The notes beneath the pieces are model-generated. The model searched no databases, was not told the origin of the DNA, and worked only from the letters and a program-made list of their open reading frames with translations. From assembly GCF_003254395.2 (NCBI RefSeq), contig NC_037644.1:9652086-9716085 (forward strand): 64,000 bases of DNA, in the 5' to 3' direction. Positions 28,717 to 42,592 of the stretch are shown here, in pieces. The DNA comes from Apis mellifera (taxonomy: Eukaryota > Arthropoda > Insecta > Hymenoptera > Apidae). Position 1 is the stretch's first letter. Each line of letters opens with the position of its first letter. Made by a program: the position numbers and the translations under genes.

Positions 28717-31075
28717 CGAATAAGATGACCGTTCACAGGAACCGTGTAATTAAGGTGTCTTAATTGGACGCTTTCACCTGCCAATTAACTTTCTGATTCT
28801 TTCCCTCGTGGAAAATTTTTATTAAATCTATCACTGGAAACGGGTCATTTCTCGCTCAATGCATATATCGTGTGAATATGATAGCTTCATAATTTATTCT
28901 TTGAATCGAATTTCGTTATAGAACGTTTTAAAAAATTTATATTTATAAATCAAATTTTTGAATAGTATTTATATAATAATAATTTGGGAATATTTTTGCA
29001 ATATATTTTGATAATTCAGATTCTTATATATCTTTATAGATTCTTTATGAATCTATAAAAATATTACAAATTTTTCTCAATCAATTCCCGTATGTAAATT
29101 GGAAATCTGAAATACATACTATTGTACATATTAAGAATCCTCGATATAAGATAGAGGAGTATCGATAATAAAATATGGGTGGCATTGTCGAGCGTATTAT
29201 AATTTATCCTATCTGTAATTACGTCACCGATACACGATCTGGCCATCCCCGTCCTCATAAAACACGCCTGCTAATCGTTATATTCGCCGTTTTCGGGACG
29301 AGTTCCGCCTTAATTGCAAGGGGCGACCGTCAATTTGCCCGTAGGTTGCGCGAATCTTTCGCGCTAAACGTTTTCCCTCCCTGTCTCTCAACAATTGATT
29401 TGCAAATTTTTCGCGCGTGCGAATATACAAAATTTGAACAAAATTGAATTTTATCTCCGATGAAAAAAATCTTGATCTTCCTCTCCTATTGCGTTCCGCA
29501 ATATCAACACCATTTGTTTTGTCTCTTCCTGCAAATCTCTTTCTACGAATTTTATTACGAACGGTTATCGTCGAACGTATCTCCTCATCCTGGGAGGAGA
29601 AAGATACTCCTCTTCTCCTATCACCTACATCCGTTCCTTCTCTGAATAAGAGGAGGAGGGCGTAGGTCACGTAGGAAACGATATTTTTGGCGAACCGTCA
29701 TCGCGATCAACCACGCAGGTCGTTCAACCCCCTTAAACCTCCTCCCCCCCTCCTTCTGGAAGACGAAACGTAACGCGTGAAATTCGCACGCCTAAACGTT
29801 CTAGCACCCTAATTAAACGATAAACTATGGCAGTCCAAACTATGGGCGAGCGGAAATACCGTGGATCCGGTGTCGGAGGCAGCGCCCTGTCCCTCAACCT
29901 GCCAAGATTTGCATTCTTTCTTCCACACCGGACACGGAGGGCAAAGCATAAAACGTCGTATCGACTTTGTTGCTCGTCGTGCACGTCAGAGTTATGGCTT
30001 CCGTCCTAAAAAAAAAAAAAAGAAAAAGAAAAACAATCTTCCTTTCTTTTTCGCCAACGATTCTTATCCAACCGCATCTCATTTGCGCGTGCTTTTTATC
30101 TTCTTTTTAATATCAATCAATGTTACGATTAATAATTAATAATTAATAATAATCTTCCTCGTATTTATTCGTTTTTCAAAAATTCCAAACTTAATCTCCT
30201 CATCTCTCCCCTCCCTTTTGCAGGCAAACGTCGTTACCCGCGATCTTAATTGCGTCCTCCGTTGTCCTCCACTTGCACAAGTCCGAATCTCCTCCACGGA
30301 GGAGTCCCGTCGTCTCTCCGCCACGCGATACCTATCTGGATTCATTACCGCCTATAAAATACGAGATTAATTGCCACGATAGTTTTTCCTTTTCTCTCCC
30401 TTCTTCACGAAACAGTGGACACCCTTGTCGTGTTCCATTCATGTCGTTCCTCCGCGAGGCGAGGCGAGACATCGAATCGGATGACAAATATGAGCCACGT
30501 ATATACACGCGTGCAATATGTAGCTTGTTCCAGTTCGACGATCGAGCCTCTCTTCTCTACGATTCATACGTGTCCTTCGGATCTGCACCTGCCTTTTAGG
30601 ATCTTATTTCGCGATATCAGATCGTCTTGCGGTACAGCGCCAATAATTAACCGCTAATACATTGAATAGAGAGGCGGTGAGAGATAGATCGATAATATTT
30701 ATCGATACGCATCTTCCGTTCGAACGAATGGAAATATCTCGCTAGGATATTATTTGTCACAGATGACACTTTTCATATAGTGGACACGTGTGTGTACATA
30801 TTATTTCGTCGAGATGATAAATGGTGTTGGTAGCTTTCAAATTATATCGAGAAAGTTCATTTATGGAGATTCGATGAAACTTTAAATAGCACATTTTATT
30901 TTACACGTGTTTGTACACGTTTATCTTGGAATGGAAATAATCAATCATATGTATTTTTTTCTTTTTTTTGCAATTTAATGTTCTTTCTATTCCTCTATGA
31001 AAACTTGCAATTTTTAATTAAACGTGTATCGTGTAACGTTTAAATATTCCGTACCAAATAGAGACAAACAATCGT
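28717..31075. other. Gene-free tract
   Basis: AT-rich at 28.86-29.2 kb, then mixed. A purine/A-rich stretch lies at 30008-30032, and (TAAT)-type direct repeats aattaataattaataa at 30129-30148. Frames of up to 130 codons occur on both strands with no recognisable domain. Confidence 0.4.
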
Positions 31076-31858
31076 ACATAACCTATGAATATTATACGAA
31101 CGACACCTTTCTCATTTCCTTTTTTAATTGCGTAAAGAGCCAATATTATACGAAACAATAACTTTTTAGATTCTAAGTAACGAACGAACGATCAGATCGA
31201 ATTATATCAGAGAAGAAAAATACGAAATGGAATCGTACAATTTATAAATTGAAAAAATCTAAACCAAAATCCCTATGAATATTATATGAATAACGGTCTA
31301 AATAAAATGTTACATCTTTCTCATTTTCTTTTTTAATCGCTAAAGATCCAATATTATACGAAACAACAACTTTTTAGATTCTAAATAACAAACGATCAGA
31401 TCGAATTATATCAGAGAAGAAAAATACGAAATGGAATCGTACAATTTATAAATTGAAAAAATCTAAACCAAAATCCCTATGAATATTATATGAATAACAC
31501 GATGAAAGAACGGTCTAAATAAAATGTTACACCTTTCTCATTTCCTTTTTTAATCGCTAAAGATCCAATATCATACGAACAACAACTTTTTAGATTTTAA
31601 GTAACAAACGATCAGATCGAATTATATCAGAGAAGAAAAATACGAAATGGAATCGTACAATTTATAAATTGAAAAAATCTAAACCAAAATCCCTATGAAT
31701 ATTATACGAACGACACGATGAAAAAACTAAATAAAAATGTTACACCTTTCTCATTTTCTTTTTTAATCGCTAAAGATCCAATATTATACGAAACAACAAC
31801 TTTTTAGACTCTAAGTAACGAACGATCAAATCGAATTATCTCGCAGAGAAGAAAAATA
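31076..31858 (+). repeat. Tandem repeat, about 3.7 copies of a 208-216-bp unit
   Basis: The anchor word actttttaga recurs at 31161, 31369, 31585 and 31799 (spacings 208, 216, 214). The block tcagagaagaaaaatacgaa begins near 31207, 31412 and 31627 and is followed by about 80 bases that are almost identical between copies. The fourth copy stops about 60 bases after its anchor. Units differ by small deletions, such as loss of a cgatgaaagaac word in copy 1. It encodes no long frame. It is a local satellite-like expansion. Confidence 0.9.
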
Positions 31859-33590
31859 CATGGAATACGAAAATCGAAAGAAAAGGATTCCACCTCTCGT
31901 GGAAGAGGAAACGGGTGCTGGTGACTCGCGGCGAAGTTGTGGATCCGATCTTCATAGATCTGGTGTCCGAGATGATAAGAAGGGGGGCAGGAAGAAGGCG
32001 GCAATTTATAGAGGGGGGGGAGGGCCACTGGCTCTCTCTAATATACCTTAATAGATATCCTATCGGTTGATTGGGGTGCTTCACGGTTGCTAGCGCGACC
32101 CTAAATGCCACGGTCCACCGGTGCTTGTCGAGGCAATGCCGGTGTCGGCGGACGCTTGCTATTAGAGGGCCGGGCCAACGTTTTACTGCGCGGTAAATGC
32201 AGGTATAAGGCGCGACTTTTAAATTCACTTACACCGCGCCGCGGAATTAAAACGCGAACTTTATTGCACCCGACCGGTTCTCCCCCCGCCCCGACCGTTT
32301 TACCCCGCGGCCTCGAGAGCCGCGCGCAGGAAAAACGAGAGTACGGCTTCTGTATACTCGGGGGATGATTCGAGAAGCCAAGGATAGACCGTGTATAAAT
32401 GCTAATGGAGAGATCGTGCCTCCTTTTTCTCCCTCATCCCCCCCAGCGTTTAATTTACGATGACGTTTCTACGAGATTAGACGTGAATTTCTTCCCATCC
32501 ATCGGAGATTTACGTTTCTCTCTTTCGAGGTTATTTTTGGAGGATTTATTCTTTTTGAGTATCTTGATTTCTCTGTCGAATGAAAAGAGAATATATAATT
32601 TCTAATTTCTAGTTTCTTCATTCTAACAGCATTCTTATTTTATTTCAAAACATCCCTCTATCCTCAGTTTTGCAATAGATTCATCGAGTAAATGAATGAT
32701 CATATAAAACTGCGTGTATAAAAGTATATCAAAGCTATAACGCTGAGAAAGTAACGAGATTGCTGTTCAAGTTTCGTAAAAAAATGTTCAATTTGCATAA
32801 ACGTACGTTTCCTGGGAGAGATTGAAGGAAGGGGAAGCGTAGCCATATTTTCTCTCTCAAGCAGAGGCGCGTTTAATCTGAAAACTGTGTCTCTTCGAGA
32901 ACAGAAGTTATACATACCTCGCTTTGCATCATTATCATTCAACGCGTTCGTTGAAAAAACGTGGCTCACTTACAATTAGCGAAGGGAAAAAACGAGCCCA
33001 TTGAACATGCTCGCCAACCCAACGAGAATTACGAGAAGAAAAATACGAGGTAAATGGTAACAGCTTATTTAAATTGCTATCACTGCTAGCGAAGCGGTCG
33101 ATCGTAAATTTTAAGATTCCATATTCTTCCGGTTTCGCAAGGCAAAATGAATTTATGGATACGGAGCTGGCAATACGTTACGGCCACGTCTAATAAATAT
33201 CGAGCCTCTTCATTTACCTGTCCAAACGGTACACACTTGGCCAGTGTATACAGGCCACTGGCCGATCTAAGGAACAATGGAACGAACCGCGAATTTCGCA
33301 AGAAACGTTCGATGTTTGTGCAACGATACGCGAATTTGTGGGTGGAGTTGCGAGAAAATGGCAGATCCGTATCGCGAAACAGTAGTTCAGCAAGCTTTTT
33401 ACCGAGATCGTGCAAAACGACGAAATGATACACACCGACTTCTCCCCGCCCACGAATCTTATTTTTTATTTAGTGTGCGTTAACATCAATCTGCACAGTG
33501 GTTGCGTGGGCGTTATCGTTTGCCAACATGATGTTTGTAGATTTTTCGTGTTATCCGTTGGAATGTGAATCGATTGGAGCAGCCGAAATA
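31859..33590. other. Gene-free tract with a GC-rich patch
   Basis: 32080-32370 is markedly CG-rich (for example GCGCCGCGG, CCGCGGCCTCGAGAGCCGCGCGC). The rest is mixed. A frame at 33147-33428 is open, but so are three others overlapping it. No domain was seen. Confidence 0.4.
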
Positions 33591-33596
33591 ACGGAG

Positions 33597-33867
33597 TTCT
33601 AGTTTTAATTGTTAGTGGCGTGAAAGCTTTCCTCCAGATTTTCGTGAAGGAATGTAGATTTGATAATATTTGACGCTTGAAAGACGCGATAATGGAAGTG
33701 GATGATGAACGAATAATTGAGATAGAAAGGGATTCTAATTTTAATAGTTAGTGGTGGAGAAAGATAGAGTGAGTTTATGAAAACTGTTCTTTAGATTTTT
33801 CATGGAAGAATGTAGATTTGATGATATCTTTGATATAGGAAAATGTGAGGATGAGAGATGAAAGTGA
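33597..33867 (+). repeat. Degenerate tandem duplication, about 136-bp unit
   Basis: ttctagttttaattgttagt (33597) is matched by ttctaattttaatagttagt (33733). Both units then carry a shared order of words: agatttttcgtgaaggaatg against agatttttcatggaagaatg, then tagatttgatgatatttga-like sequence. The copies are clearly older than the other repeats in the window. Confidence 0.75.
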
Positions 33868-36800
33868 AGATTTTGTTGATGATTTTTCCTCTCTCGATTA
33901 ATTTAAATAACATACTTTTTTGTTATTCGTAAAAAAAGAAAAAGAAAAAGAAAGGAAGATTGTACGATACTCGGCAGAGTTTATATAGATTGTAAAATGA
34001 ATAAAATGAAATTGTATTTTTTTATCAAACGTTTTCCTGCACAAACTTTATATTGCATTCCATGTATTTTTTTCTTCAGAATTAGATAGAAATAAAATTT
34101 TATTTCTCGATACGATGTTATTAGTTTTGATATTAAAAAAATTTCTTCGTAAATCAATATTTAATGATGATACTGATAAAAGTCACAGAGTTTTTATCAC
34201 ATCTTCAACATCTCGCAATCACCGTAGAAACGATTTTTTTCTTATTTCTTTTGAAATTGTTGAATCTTCTAAGATTCCGAATGTTGTAAGGTTTCGAATA
34301 ATCAGTATAAATTATCACCAACATTTTATGCACGTTGGTTTTTATTATCCCTCAGGGATATCTTGATCAGTGTCCATTCCATAAATAATTCTTTTTCTTT
34401 GGAATTAAACTTTCTCAAAGTTCAGTGATTCGTATATTTACGATAATCAATAAGCGTATATTTAAAACGTTACGCGCCATGTTTCTATTACGCCTTAAAT
34501 TCTAATATCCGTCCCTTTCCATTTCCAATATAATTTGAATAATCAATGTGTCACTATACAATATACTAAAATATTTTTATTTTATTCCTCAAGATCTCAC
34601 GATCGTCGTCCATCGTCGTAAACGATTCTTTTTTTCCTTTTCCTTTTCTTTTTGGAATCGTCAGTTTAAAGATAAGATCAAAGCGTGTATTTTATTCTGA
34701 AATCATCAATTAAACTCGACCACGATATGCGCGGTTGCGATTCCGTTTGTTGGTAGATAGAGATCTTCATTGACGATAGACGATTCGACGATTACTCGTA
34801 CGGTAAAGAAGAGTGTAACAAAGACGTAACGACAGCGGAAACAACAGGAAGTCGTATCGTTAAATGGTGGCCATAAACCCGCGAAAACGAAACGTAGGCA
34901 GATACGATTTCAATATCGAGATAATTTGTTCGAGTTGCAAATAGATTTAACGTTAAATATGATTTTCCCATCCGATCCAGTTCCAGATATAACGTCTTAT
35001 TATTAAAAATGGCCGATTTTATAGGACGTTAATTGCGCGAATTGGCTCTCTCAGTGGCCGGAAAGGAAATCGAACGATCGAGCGTAAATTTGCGCGTTGA
35101 TTGGGAAAACTTTGCAGGAAATTGCATCGAAGGTCGTTAAATTTCAATCAATTGGATAATTTTAAATGTTTCGCAAAATTTCCTGTCCATGTTTTTTTCA
35201 TAAAAACGAATAATAAAATCTTTCTTGATTATATATTTGTTACTTCACGTCATTGGAATTATTTTGAAATGAATTTAATCAATTTTATTTTTGCAAATTA
35301 TTAAACAAAATTTCCGAGCAGAATTAATGATAAATTATTTTATAGAATTTTTATAAAATTACCATTTCTTAATATAACTTTTTAAACGTATATATCTATT
35401 TCAAAGATCGATAGATAGTCTCTATCCTTACGTAAATGGATTTAAAAATAATCCATACCTGTCTAACGATATTACGATCGAAATCGTTAATAATATAAAT
35501 AACGCGAGAGAGAAAAATCGAAAAATCTTTATCGGCCGATTTTTCGTCATACATGAACGAGCATCGGCGCGGTTATCAGGGGAATGAAGCGATATCGTAA
35601 AACAGTTTTTCCTGGAAATTATTCCGATACATTAAACCGAGGCGATCGCCCGAGGAACCAATCACTCGAGGATCTCGTGACTCAAATTCACGATGCACCG
35701 CCGCGTTTGACGTTCGAAAAATAAAATAATTACTTACACGTCCACGGTGTATAATATAACGTTCGTTACACTTCGAGGCACGCTCGCGCTCGAGTTTAGT
35801 GGCTAATTTCGAGTGAGCCGCGTGGCGTGTACGGATTATGGTTTCATCAAGTAAAAGGCAGAGGCGAAATAAGTTTTGGCTGGAGGATTACACGTCGAGG
35901 TTGCCGATCAATTTTTTTTTTTATGCAAACTCCTCTTACTCCTCTCTCTCTCTCCCCTACTAGTCCTTTTGCTCGATCGTGTAATCATCCCCGTACATAA
36001 TCAATAACCGATGCTGGGGCTCGGAGATCCTCCTCCTTCCAACCCGGTTTCGGGCCCGGTGATGATCGATAAAGCCGCCCACGCGATGAAAGAGCCTACT
36101 CCCTTCGCTGCACTCGCACGATTCCGCTGACGCGCGCTTTTCATGCGAAAACTTTTTCATTGTGAGGCCGCGTACGCCACGTGAATGCATCGTCCATGCC
36201 ATATCCATCAGTACGCCTCGCCATCCATCGGCCCGCGTTTTATTGCGGCCGGTAGCCAATGTAGAACATTGATTTGCAAACTCGCCTCGAGATGGGCTCA
36301 CTCACCTATGCCTGCCGCATACGGGATGTATATGGTACATCGTACAAAGGATAGTTGGTTTATCTTCTGATCAGCAAAATGATGCCAAGAATGGTTTTCC
36401 CAGTTTTTTACGATCCATCCTGATGGAAGATTCGTATTGCTTGTAGTCTATTTAAAAATTTGGAAACTTTCTTTTCTCACGAATCTTCGATTTCGATCGC
36501 GGATAATTTTTGAATCCTATCGGATTTGTCGAAATATTCGACGAATTTCTTCTTTTTTTTTTTCCATGGAAAATAAGACCGATACGAATTTCTCGATGTC
36601 GAAACGGTTTCCTATGAATTCTACTTGTGTGGCAAGACGAGATCGTGCGCACACAGAGTACGAATTAGCTATTTGCTACGGTATCGCGTTCCTTCGGCAC
36701 TTTAACCTCCTCATTCTTTTACCTGCCAGGCATACACAACTTCTTGCCCCAGAAATCACAGTGCTTTAGCTTCCCGCCAGGTTTATATTATCGAAATTGC

Positions 36801-39800
36801 TAGCGAATGTTTTTACCGCAATCAGACACTGACAATTTCATATATCCTCCGCCAAAGTTCGTGTGACACAATATCGAATCCAGGGAAAGTTGGTTGTAAT
36901 TACAGTCGGAATACGAACTATGATATTTAACTATTAAAGCGATTTGGAAAGATGTTAGATCTCTAACATTTCCCTCGAGAGAATTGGAGAAATAATTTTC
37001 ATTATGAGAAAAATATAACTGTTCTTCTAAAATATTATTAATTAACGGATTGCAAGAACGTTGTAATATTTGTACAGCAAATTACACAGAAATATTTTTG
37101 AAAAATTACGATCGAAGATATGGAAATTGAAATAGAAACTTTCTAATCATTAAACGCTATAATTAAATAGTGTATTTCACCGCTTTGAACATTTTATCTA
37201 TTTTTCCATCTCATAGATGTGCAAAGGTTTGATTAATTTCTATACTTAAAAAATATTATTTATGTACTTGTGCCATTCGTATTCTTCTTCGTTCGATATT
37301 CCTCAACAATTCGCCTCGTTTCAAATTAATTTTTAATTAAACAAATTACCACATTACTCTTACGCAGAAAAGATTTCATCTTAGTCACGAATTCTCTAGA
37401 TCCTTCAAATGCAATCGAAAATGCTCACTACTAATTGGAGAACGTCAACGAAACAGGTGAGACGTTGGCCGTCGTCGCAAGTGGTGAACGCGTAAGACTC
37501 CTACGCACAGCAAGGAGCAGGCATCGCATTATCCCTTTTTCCATAGCTGTGACGGAGGAGAATAGGTAGCGGGAAGAATAAGAGAGGTGGAATAAAGGAG
37601 GAAGCGTGGAGGGTAAGCGCGAGCAAAAGGAAGTGGGCATGGAACAAAGAACAAAAGTGGGCGAATTCCCGTTCGCTCGAGATAAAGAGGAGGACTCTCC
37701 TATATAAGAATAAGCCGAGACGAGGAAGAAGAGGAGGAGGAGGAAGAAGGTACTGGTACTCGCCTTGGTCCACGAGATATTCGCCGACTAATTGAATTTA
37801 CGAGCTCGGCGAGCGACCGGCGTGGGTCGTGCCGGTCTTTGGACCAGATTCAGTGTCGGTACACAGCCATTAGCGGCCACTCCGCCTGATTCCTCCGGTA
37901 TTCCACCAGCGATAATCGTAAGTTGCGCGATCATACGACGAACAGCCGAAAACTTTCGCGTATATATATATACGTGACCGTGATATTTGATACGATACCA
38001 GGTGTTCGTTCGCCATTATGCTTCCGTTCTTCTTGCCTCTCTCCTCCCCGTGCACGAGTAGTGGACCGATCCAAGGGTTTGTACAACACTGTTTCCCCTT
38101 TAAAGTCGAAATAATCCGTTTTATTATCTGTGTTCGAAGCGACGGAGATAGAATTTTTTTATTATTTCGTTCGATTATTTTGAGTTTGAGTGGCAAGCGG
38201 TTCGCACGAATTTTTTTCCCATGTCTGTATTCCTTTCTTTCTTCCCTTTTTTCTTCTCTTTTTCGACGATAACTTGGTCGATCCCCAGTCGCGCCGAGTA
38301 GATCGGTTCAATGGAAAGGAACCGGTCCCTGTTTGTTCGTGAACTCGCACCGACAACCGGTATAACTAACCTCCCTTAACGGCCAACGTGTGAGAGCGCA
38401 AAGTCGAGGGGAAAAAAAAAAAAAAAAATGGTTGTACAGGCGGCCAACACTCGCCTCCACACCTGACCGTTTCTATCTATTTTCGTGGAAATATATTCCC
38501 GAGACGAGAAGATAAATATTCGTCGTCAAACGAGAACCAAATCGTTCGTTTTCATTCGAAAAACACCGTTCCAAAAATCCTTCAATCTTGGAAAATCTCT
38601 CGAGAAGGATCTTCTGTCGAAAGAAGAAGAACACTTTCATTCATAGTGTGGATGTTTCGCGAAAGAAAAAAAGAAGAGGATTTCCCAATGGAAACAAGAA
38701 GAACAAACGTGTGTGCTCCATTCGCGATTGAAAGAAATCCCGAAGCGGAGATCTCTTTTCATCTCGGTGATTCCGTGAAAAAATTTACCAGGACGCGCCC
38801 ATGGACCGCGCTTTGGGAGAGAAAAAAGCGGTTTCATCCATTTTCCCCTTCCTTTTTTTTTTCCCTCTCCTCCTCCTCCTTTAGAAAGATGTCCAGATTG
38901 TGTCCGACTTCGTTCCTCTAACGAGCGTGTACAAACAAAATTGCTGTTCCGGTAATGGCCACGCTGTTGGTTGCCACGGATGTTTCGAGGATGGAGACTG
39001 TAAAAAGGTAAAGGAAGAAGAAAGTGGTGAAAGCTCGCGGAGGCGTTTGTCGAATAAATGCCGACGCTTTTAGCACTTTTCTCCGAGCCGTTCAAAGCCT
39101 GGATATATCCATCCATCTCTCTCTCTCTTTCCCTTCTTTCCTCTCCTTCGTTCCCTTTTTAACCGCGCGACTCTTGGAATCGCAACCGTGGCGCGTTTCG
39201 GGGACGATGTATACACTTTTTTTTTTTTCCCTTTCTTTCTTCTACTTGTCGCTTTCCTCTCCTCCCCCTCTCCTCTTTCTCCTTTTGTCGAGCTTTCCCC
39301 GACATTAAAAAAAACCGCGGCGCGACTTCTCCGCGCATCTCACAAAAAAACGGTATCCACGGTTGTTAAACGCTCGCGTTAACGTTAATAATGATAATGG
39401 ACTCGCGACAGAGAGAGAGAAGAAAGAAGCAAGGAGAATAGAAGAGAGAGAGAGAGAGAGGTACACTCGTGTGTTACCAATGGTGGTTTCATAATTAGAG
39501 GAAACGTCATTAAGCTACGCCAACCTAGCTTTTTTTTGGCCTGCCACGAAAATTAATTAACGCGGCGTGAATGGGGACCCGGAAAGCTTGTTACCTTCTC
39601 TCACGTTCGTCCAAGTGGTTGGATAAACAGCGTGTGCTCGAAAGAGGAAGGAGAAGACGATTCTTCGCTCTCGATCTCGAGAGTGGAAAAAGGAGAATAT
39701 AGAATACTTTATCGTTCAAGAAGATCCGTTCGAATTTATAATAAAATCGAACGGATGGATATTGGAGATGCCCCAGCAAAGGCCTCTTCGTTTAATGGGT

Positions 39801-41700
39801 AACTGTGAATTCAGGAGGAGAGGGATATAATAGCGCGGTGGCCTAACATTGGAGGGGGAGGAGCCTTCGAAGGCGCACGACAGATGCACTATTCAAGATT
39901 TCAAGAGATCTCTCGAGTATTTGAACCTCTTTATAAACAAGAGGTTGTTTCAGAGGTAACGATCCGCCTTTGTACAGGCGGATTTTCAAAGGAGTTTGAC
40001 CAGATATCGGCGTTAAAGGAAAAAAGAAGAAAGGGAAAAGCATTGGAAAGTGGCAAAGGCAAGCGACAAGATCGGAGAAATTATAACGATCAGATTTTCG
40101 CCAATAATATTCGTTTGTCTTTTTATATATCGTGGAATCTAGAACAAGATTAATCGGAGGAGAAAAAATTAAATTTCTTGTGTCATCGAGTAATTAAAAC
40201 ATTTCCTTCTCATCGAAGATAAGAAAACAACGTTCGAAACGCAACGTTGTCGTGTATTTTCCATTCTCCTCTTTAATATCTACATCTTCCACTACTAGAA
40301 ACGCAAAAAGAAAAGTACCGAGAAACGATCAGCCGTTATAAACGGAGAATTTTTCCGAAAAAGCAAAAAGCGAGCGAAACACCGAGCCTCTTCATGTTAC
40401 TTCCCCCGTGAAGAATGCAGTTTTAGAGTATGTATCTAGTGTTCGCAGCGGCGACGACTATTTTTGCGCGCGCGCTCGTTGCGAATAAGGTTCCCTGGCA
40501 GGCGAGTTGGCGCGCAAAACATGTTCAAGATGTACGAACGCGAAATCCAGACGTGCCGTGGATCGAGATGATATCAACACGAGGTTGGCGCCAACCTTCG
40601 CTTTACGACACATCGCTTCCTGTTATTGGTGTATAACGCCCGAATACATGAATCATACGGATATTCAGTACGACGTATCGCGCAATAAGAACGTTTCATT
40701 CCAATTAACATTCAAACTCGAACATTAGAATTACGATACGGGCTGTCGAAACATTGTATCTCTATCTTGTAATCTCTCGATGATACAACGAGATGGATAA
40801 TATTATATATTATATATTATAAACGTCACGAAAATTTCAAGCTGTAGAAACATAACGTATTTAAAGAGTGGATTAATAGAAAGTTAAATATGAATTGAAA
40901 AATTGCATTTTTTTAGTACAACGAGAGATGAAAAGTTTAATCATCACGATCCATCACAAATGTTGATTATGGAATTTTCTCAATCTAATCGCAACAATTC
41001 TTTCTAAAAATCAAATGTAAAACTTTGATTTTCTCAAAGAAAAAGGAAATTTGTTGTCACATCTTCTTCCAGTACTCTTTCTTTTTTCGTAAAAACAGAG
41101 ATGACAATCGCTATTTTCAATTACGATAATTTTCGTATCCTAAATGGAATACATTCCAGCCGTTCTTTCGCCTTCTCGTGGTTTCCCCTTAAGAGATAAG
41201 AGAGAGACTCTCCCCTCGCTTTAATTTTCCACGCTGAATATTTTTCTTGCAATTTCCTCCCCCTTCCCAAAAAAAACAAAAAAAAAGGAAAACAAGGAGA
41301 GACAATTTGCAGCAGGCCAACAACAATCCTTTTCTTTCCTCTTCCTTTTTTTTTCCCCCTCCCCCTCCCCATCGAATCGCCAAGCTCCACCGTCTTCCCG
41401 CGTAATTCTTCCGCCGAGGAGAGAACCCGTTGGAACGGAATATCCCGTTGGGAAGTCGGGAATAATTGGATCGGTACAATTAGGGAATGCACCCTTTCCC
41501 GGCCCTCCTTTCCATCCAGCTTTTTCTGGATCCTGCCCAGCTTCTTTGTCCCATCGGTTCAGCCAGCAGCGAATCGGGCGAAAGGGGACACTCGTCCCCG
41601 TCCCCGTCCCCTCTCCTCCCCTCCTAATGGAATCGGATGGCTTCTTGTCCCGAATGTGCCGGCTCAGCAATGTCAATAAAATTTAACAAGCTTCCCATTT
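33868..41700. other. Gene-free mixed tract
   Basis: Contains T/C- and A/G-rich runs (33931-33957, 38409-38428 with about 17 A, 38855-38882). A diverged repeat of tttttattattcctca-like sequence occurs at about 34340-34470 and 34573-34680. A short hairpin lies at 39962-39983 (atccgcct / aggcggat). Two AACCGGT words lie at about 38319 and 38355. A structured GC-rich block lies at 35960-36310. The frames seen are unsupported by splice sites or domains. Confidence 0.4.
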
Positions 41701-41742
41701 ACCATTTGCGGAATCCTTCCACCGCGCGCTTCGCGTTTTCTT

Positions 41743-41772
41743 TCCTCCTCCTCCTCCTCCTCCTCCTCCTCC
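41743..41772 (+). repeat. (TCC)n microsatellite
   Basis: About ten tandem TCC trinucleotides. Confidence 0.9.
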
Positions 41773-42297
41773 TTCTCGAAGGATAATCACTTTTATCGTG
41801 TCCTCTCCCTCCCCTTTTCGTTCGTCATCCACAGCGTTACGCACGCTACTTCCTGTTTCTTTTTTTTCTAAGAAGAAGCCTCCTCCTACTTCTTCTTCTT
41901 CTTGTCTCGAATCGTGGATACTGTTATTTCAGAAATTTTCTTCGCCGGATGTGCATTATTCGAGAAGGAAGGGGATCGAAGAGGACGATTGTTCGATGTT
42001 TCCGTCAACTAGACGGTTGTCGTCGTCGTTGTTGCAGTTATTTTATTCGGGTTAACGAGGAGAACCGGGCATTCAACAGTTTTTTCCCAACGGAAATTTA
42101 TTGCGTTCGTATAAATTTAATTTTCGCGTCTCCCTCCCCCTCCTCGAATTCTTATTGTATATATGTATATATGTGCATATATGGAGAAATGATTTACCAC
42201 CTGTGCATGCGCCGGAGGTAATTAATCTGCCTGTTTTTTTTAGAGAGCAGCCAGTGCGATTATCTCTGTGCAGCGATCGCGCTGTTGTTGTTTCCAT

Positions 42298-42592
42298 TTT
42301 CGTGGTGGAGAGAGGAAAGGAATTATGATTTCGGATCTCTACTTGAAGATTCGTTTCATCGAACGAGATTAGGATGGAAGTAAAGATTTCTTATAATTTC
42401 GTTACACGAATATCGGATAGTATTGTAAAATGGACAGAAAATCGAGGAACCTCTGCGTTTCGACACGAGAGTATTATAAAACTTGGAGAAAACGTTTCAC
42501 AAATCGATTCACAATTACTCTCCCTTCCCCCTCCCACCGTTGCGCAAATTATTAGAGATTAAAATCTCCGTTGAACTTGTTCGAAATTCAGC
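42298..42592 (+). repeat. Dispersed copy of the 51-52 kb repeat core
   Basis: This 295-bp segment, from cgtggtggagagaggaaagg to the gttcgaaattca end, is nearly identical to 51357-51640, and its part from gtgatttcgg-like sequence onward to 51889-52146. It holds a 62-codon open frame from ATG 42374. Against the 51.9-kb copy, the overlapping frame shows about five substitutions. Four change the amino acid, so there is no sign of selection on a protein. Confidence 0.85.

Noticed and set aside
35960..36301. 113-codon minus-strand frame
   Set aside because: Basic, Arg/Gly/His-rich composition typical of stop-poor GC-rich DNA. No domain.
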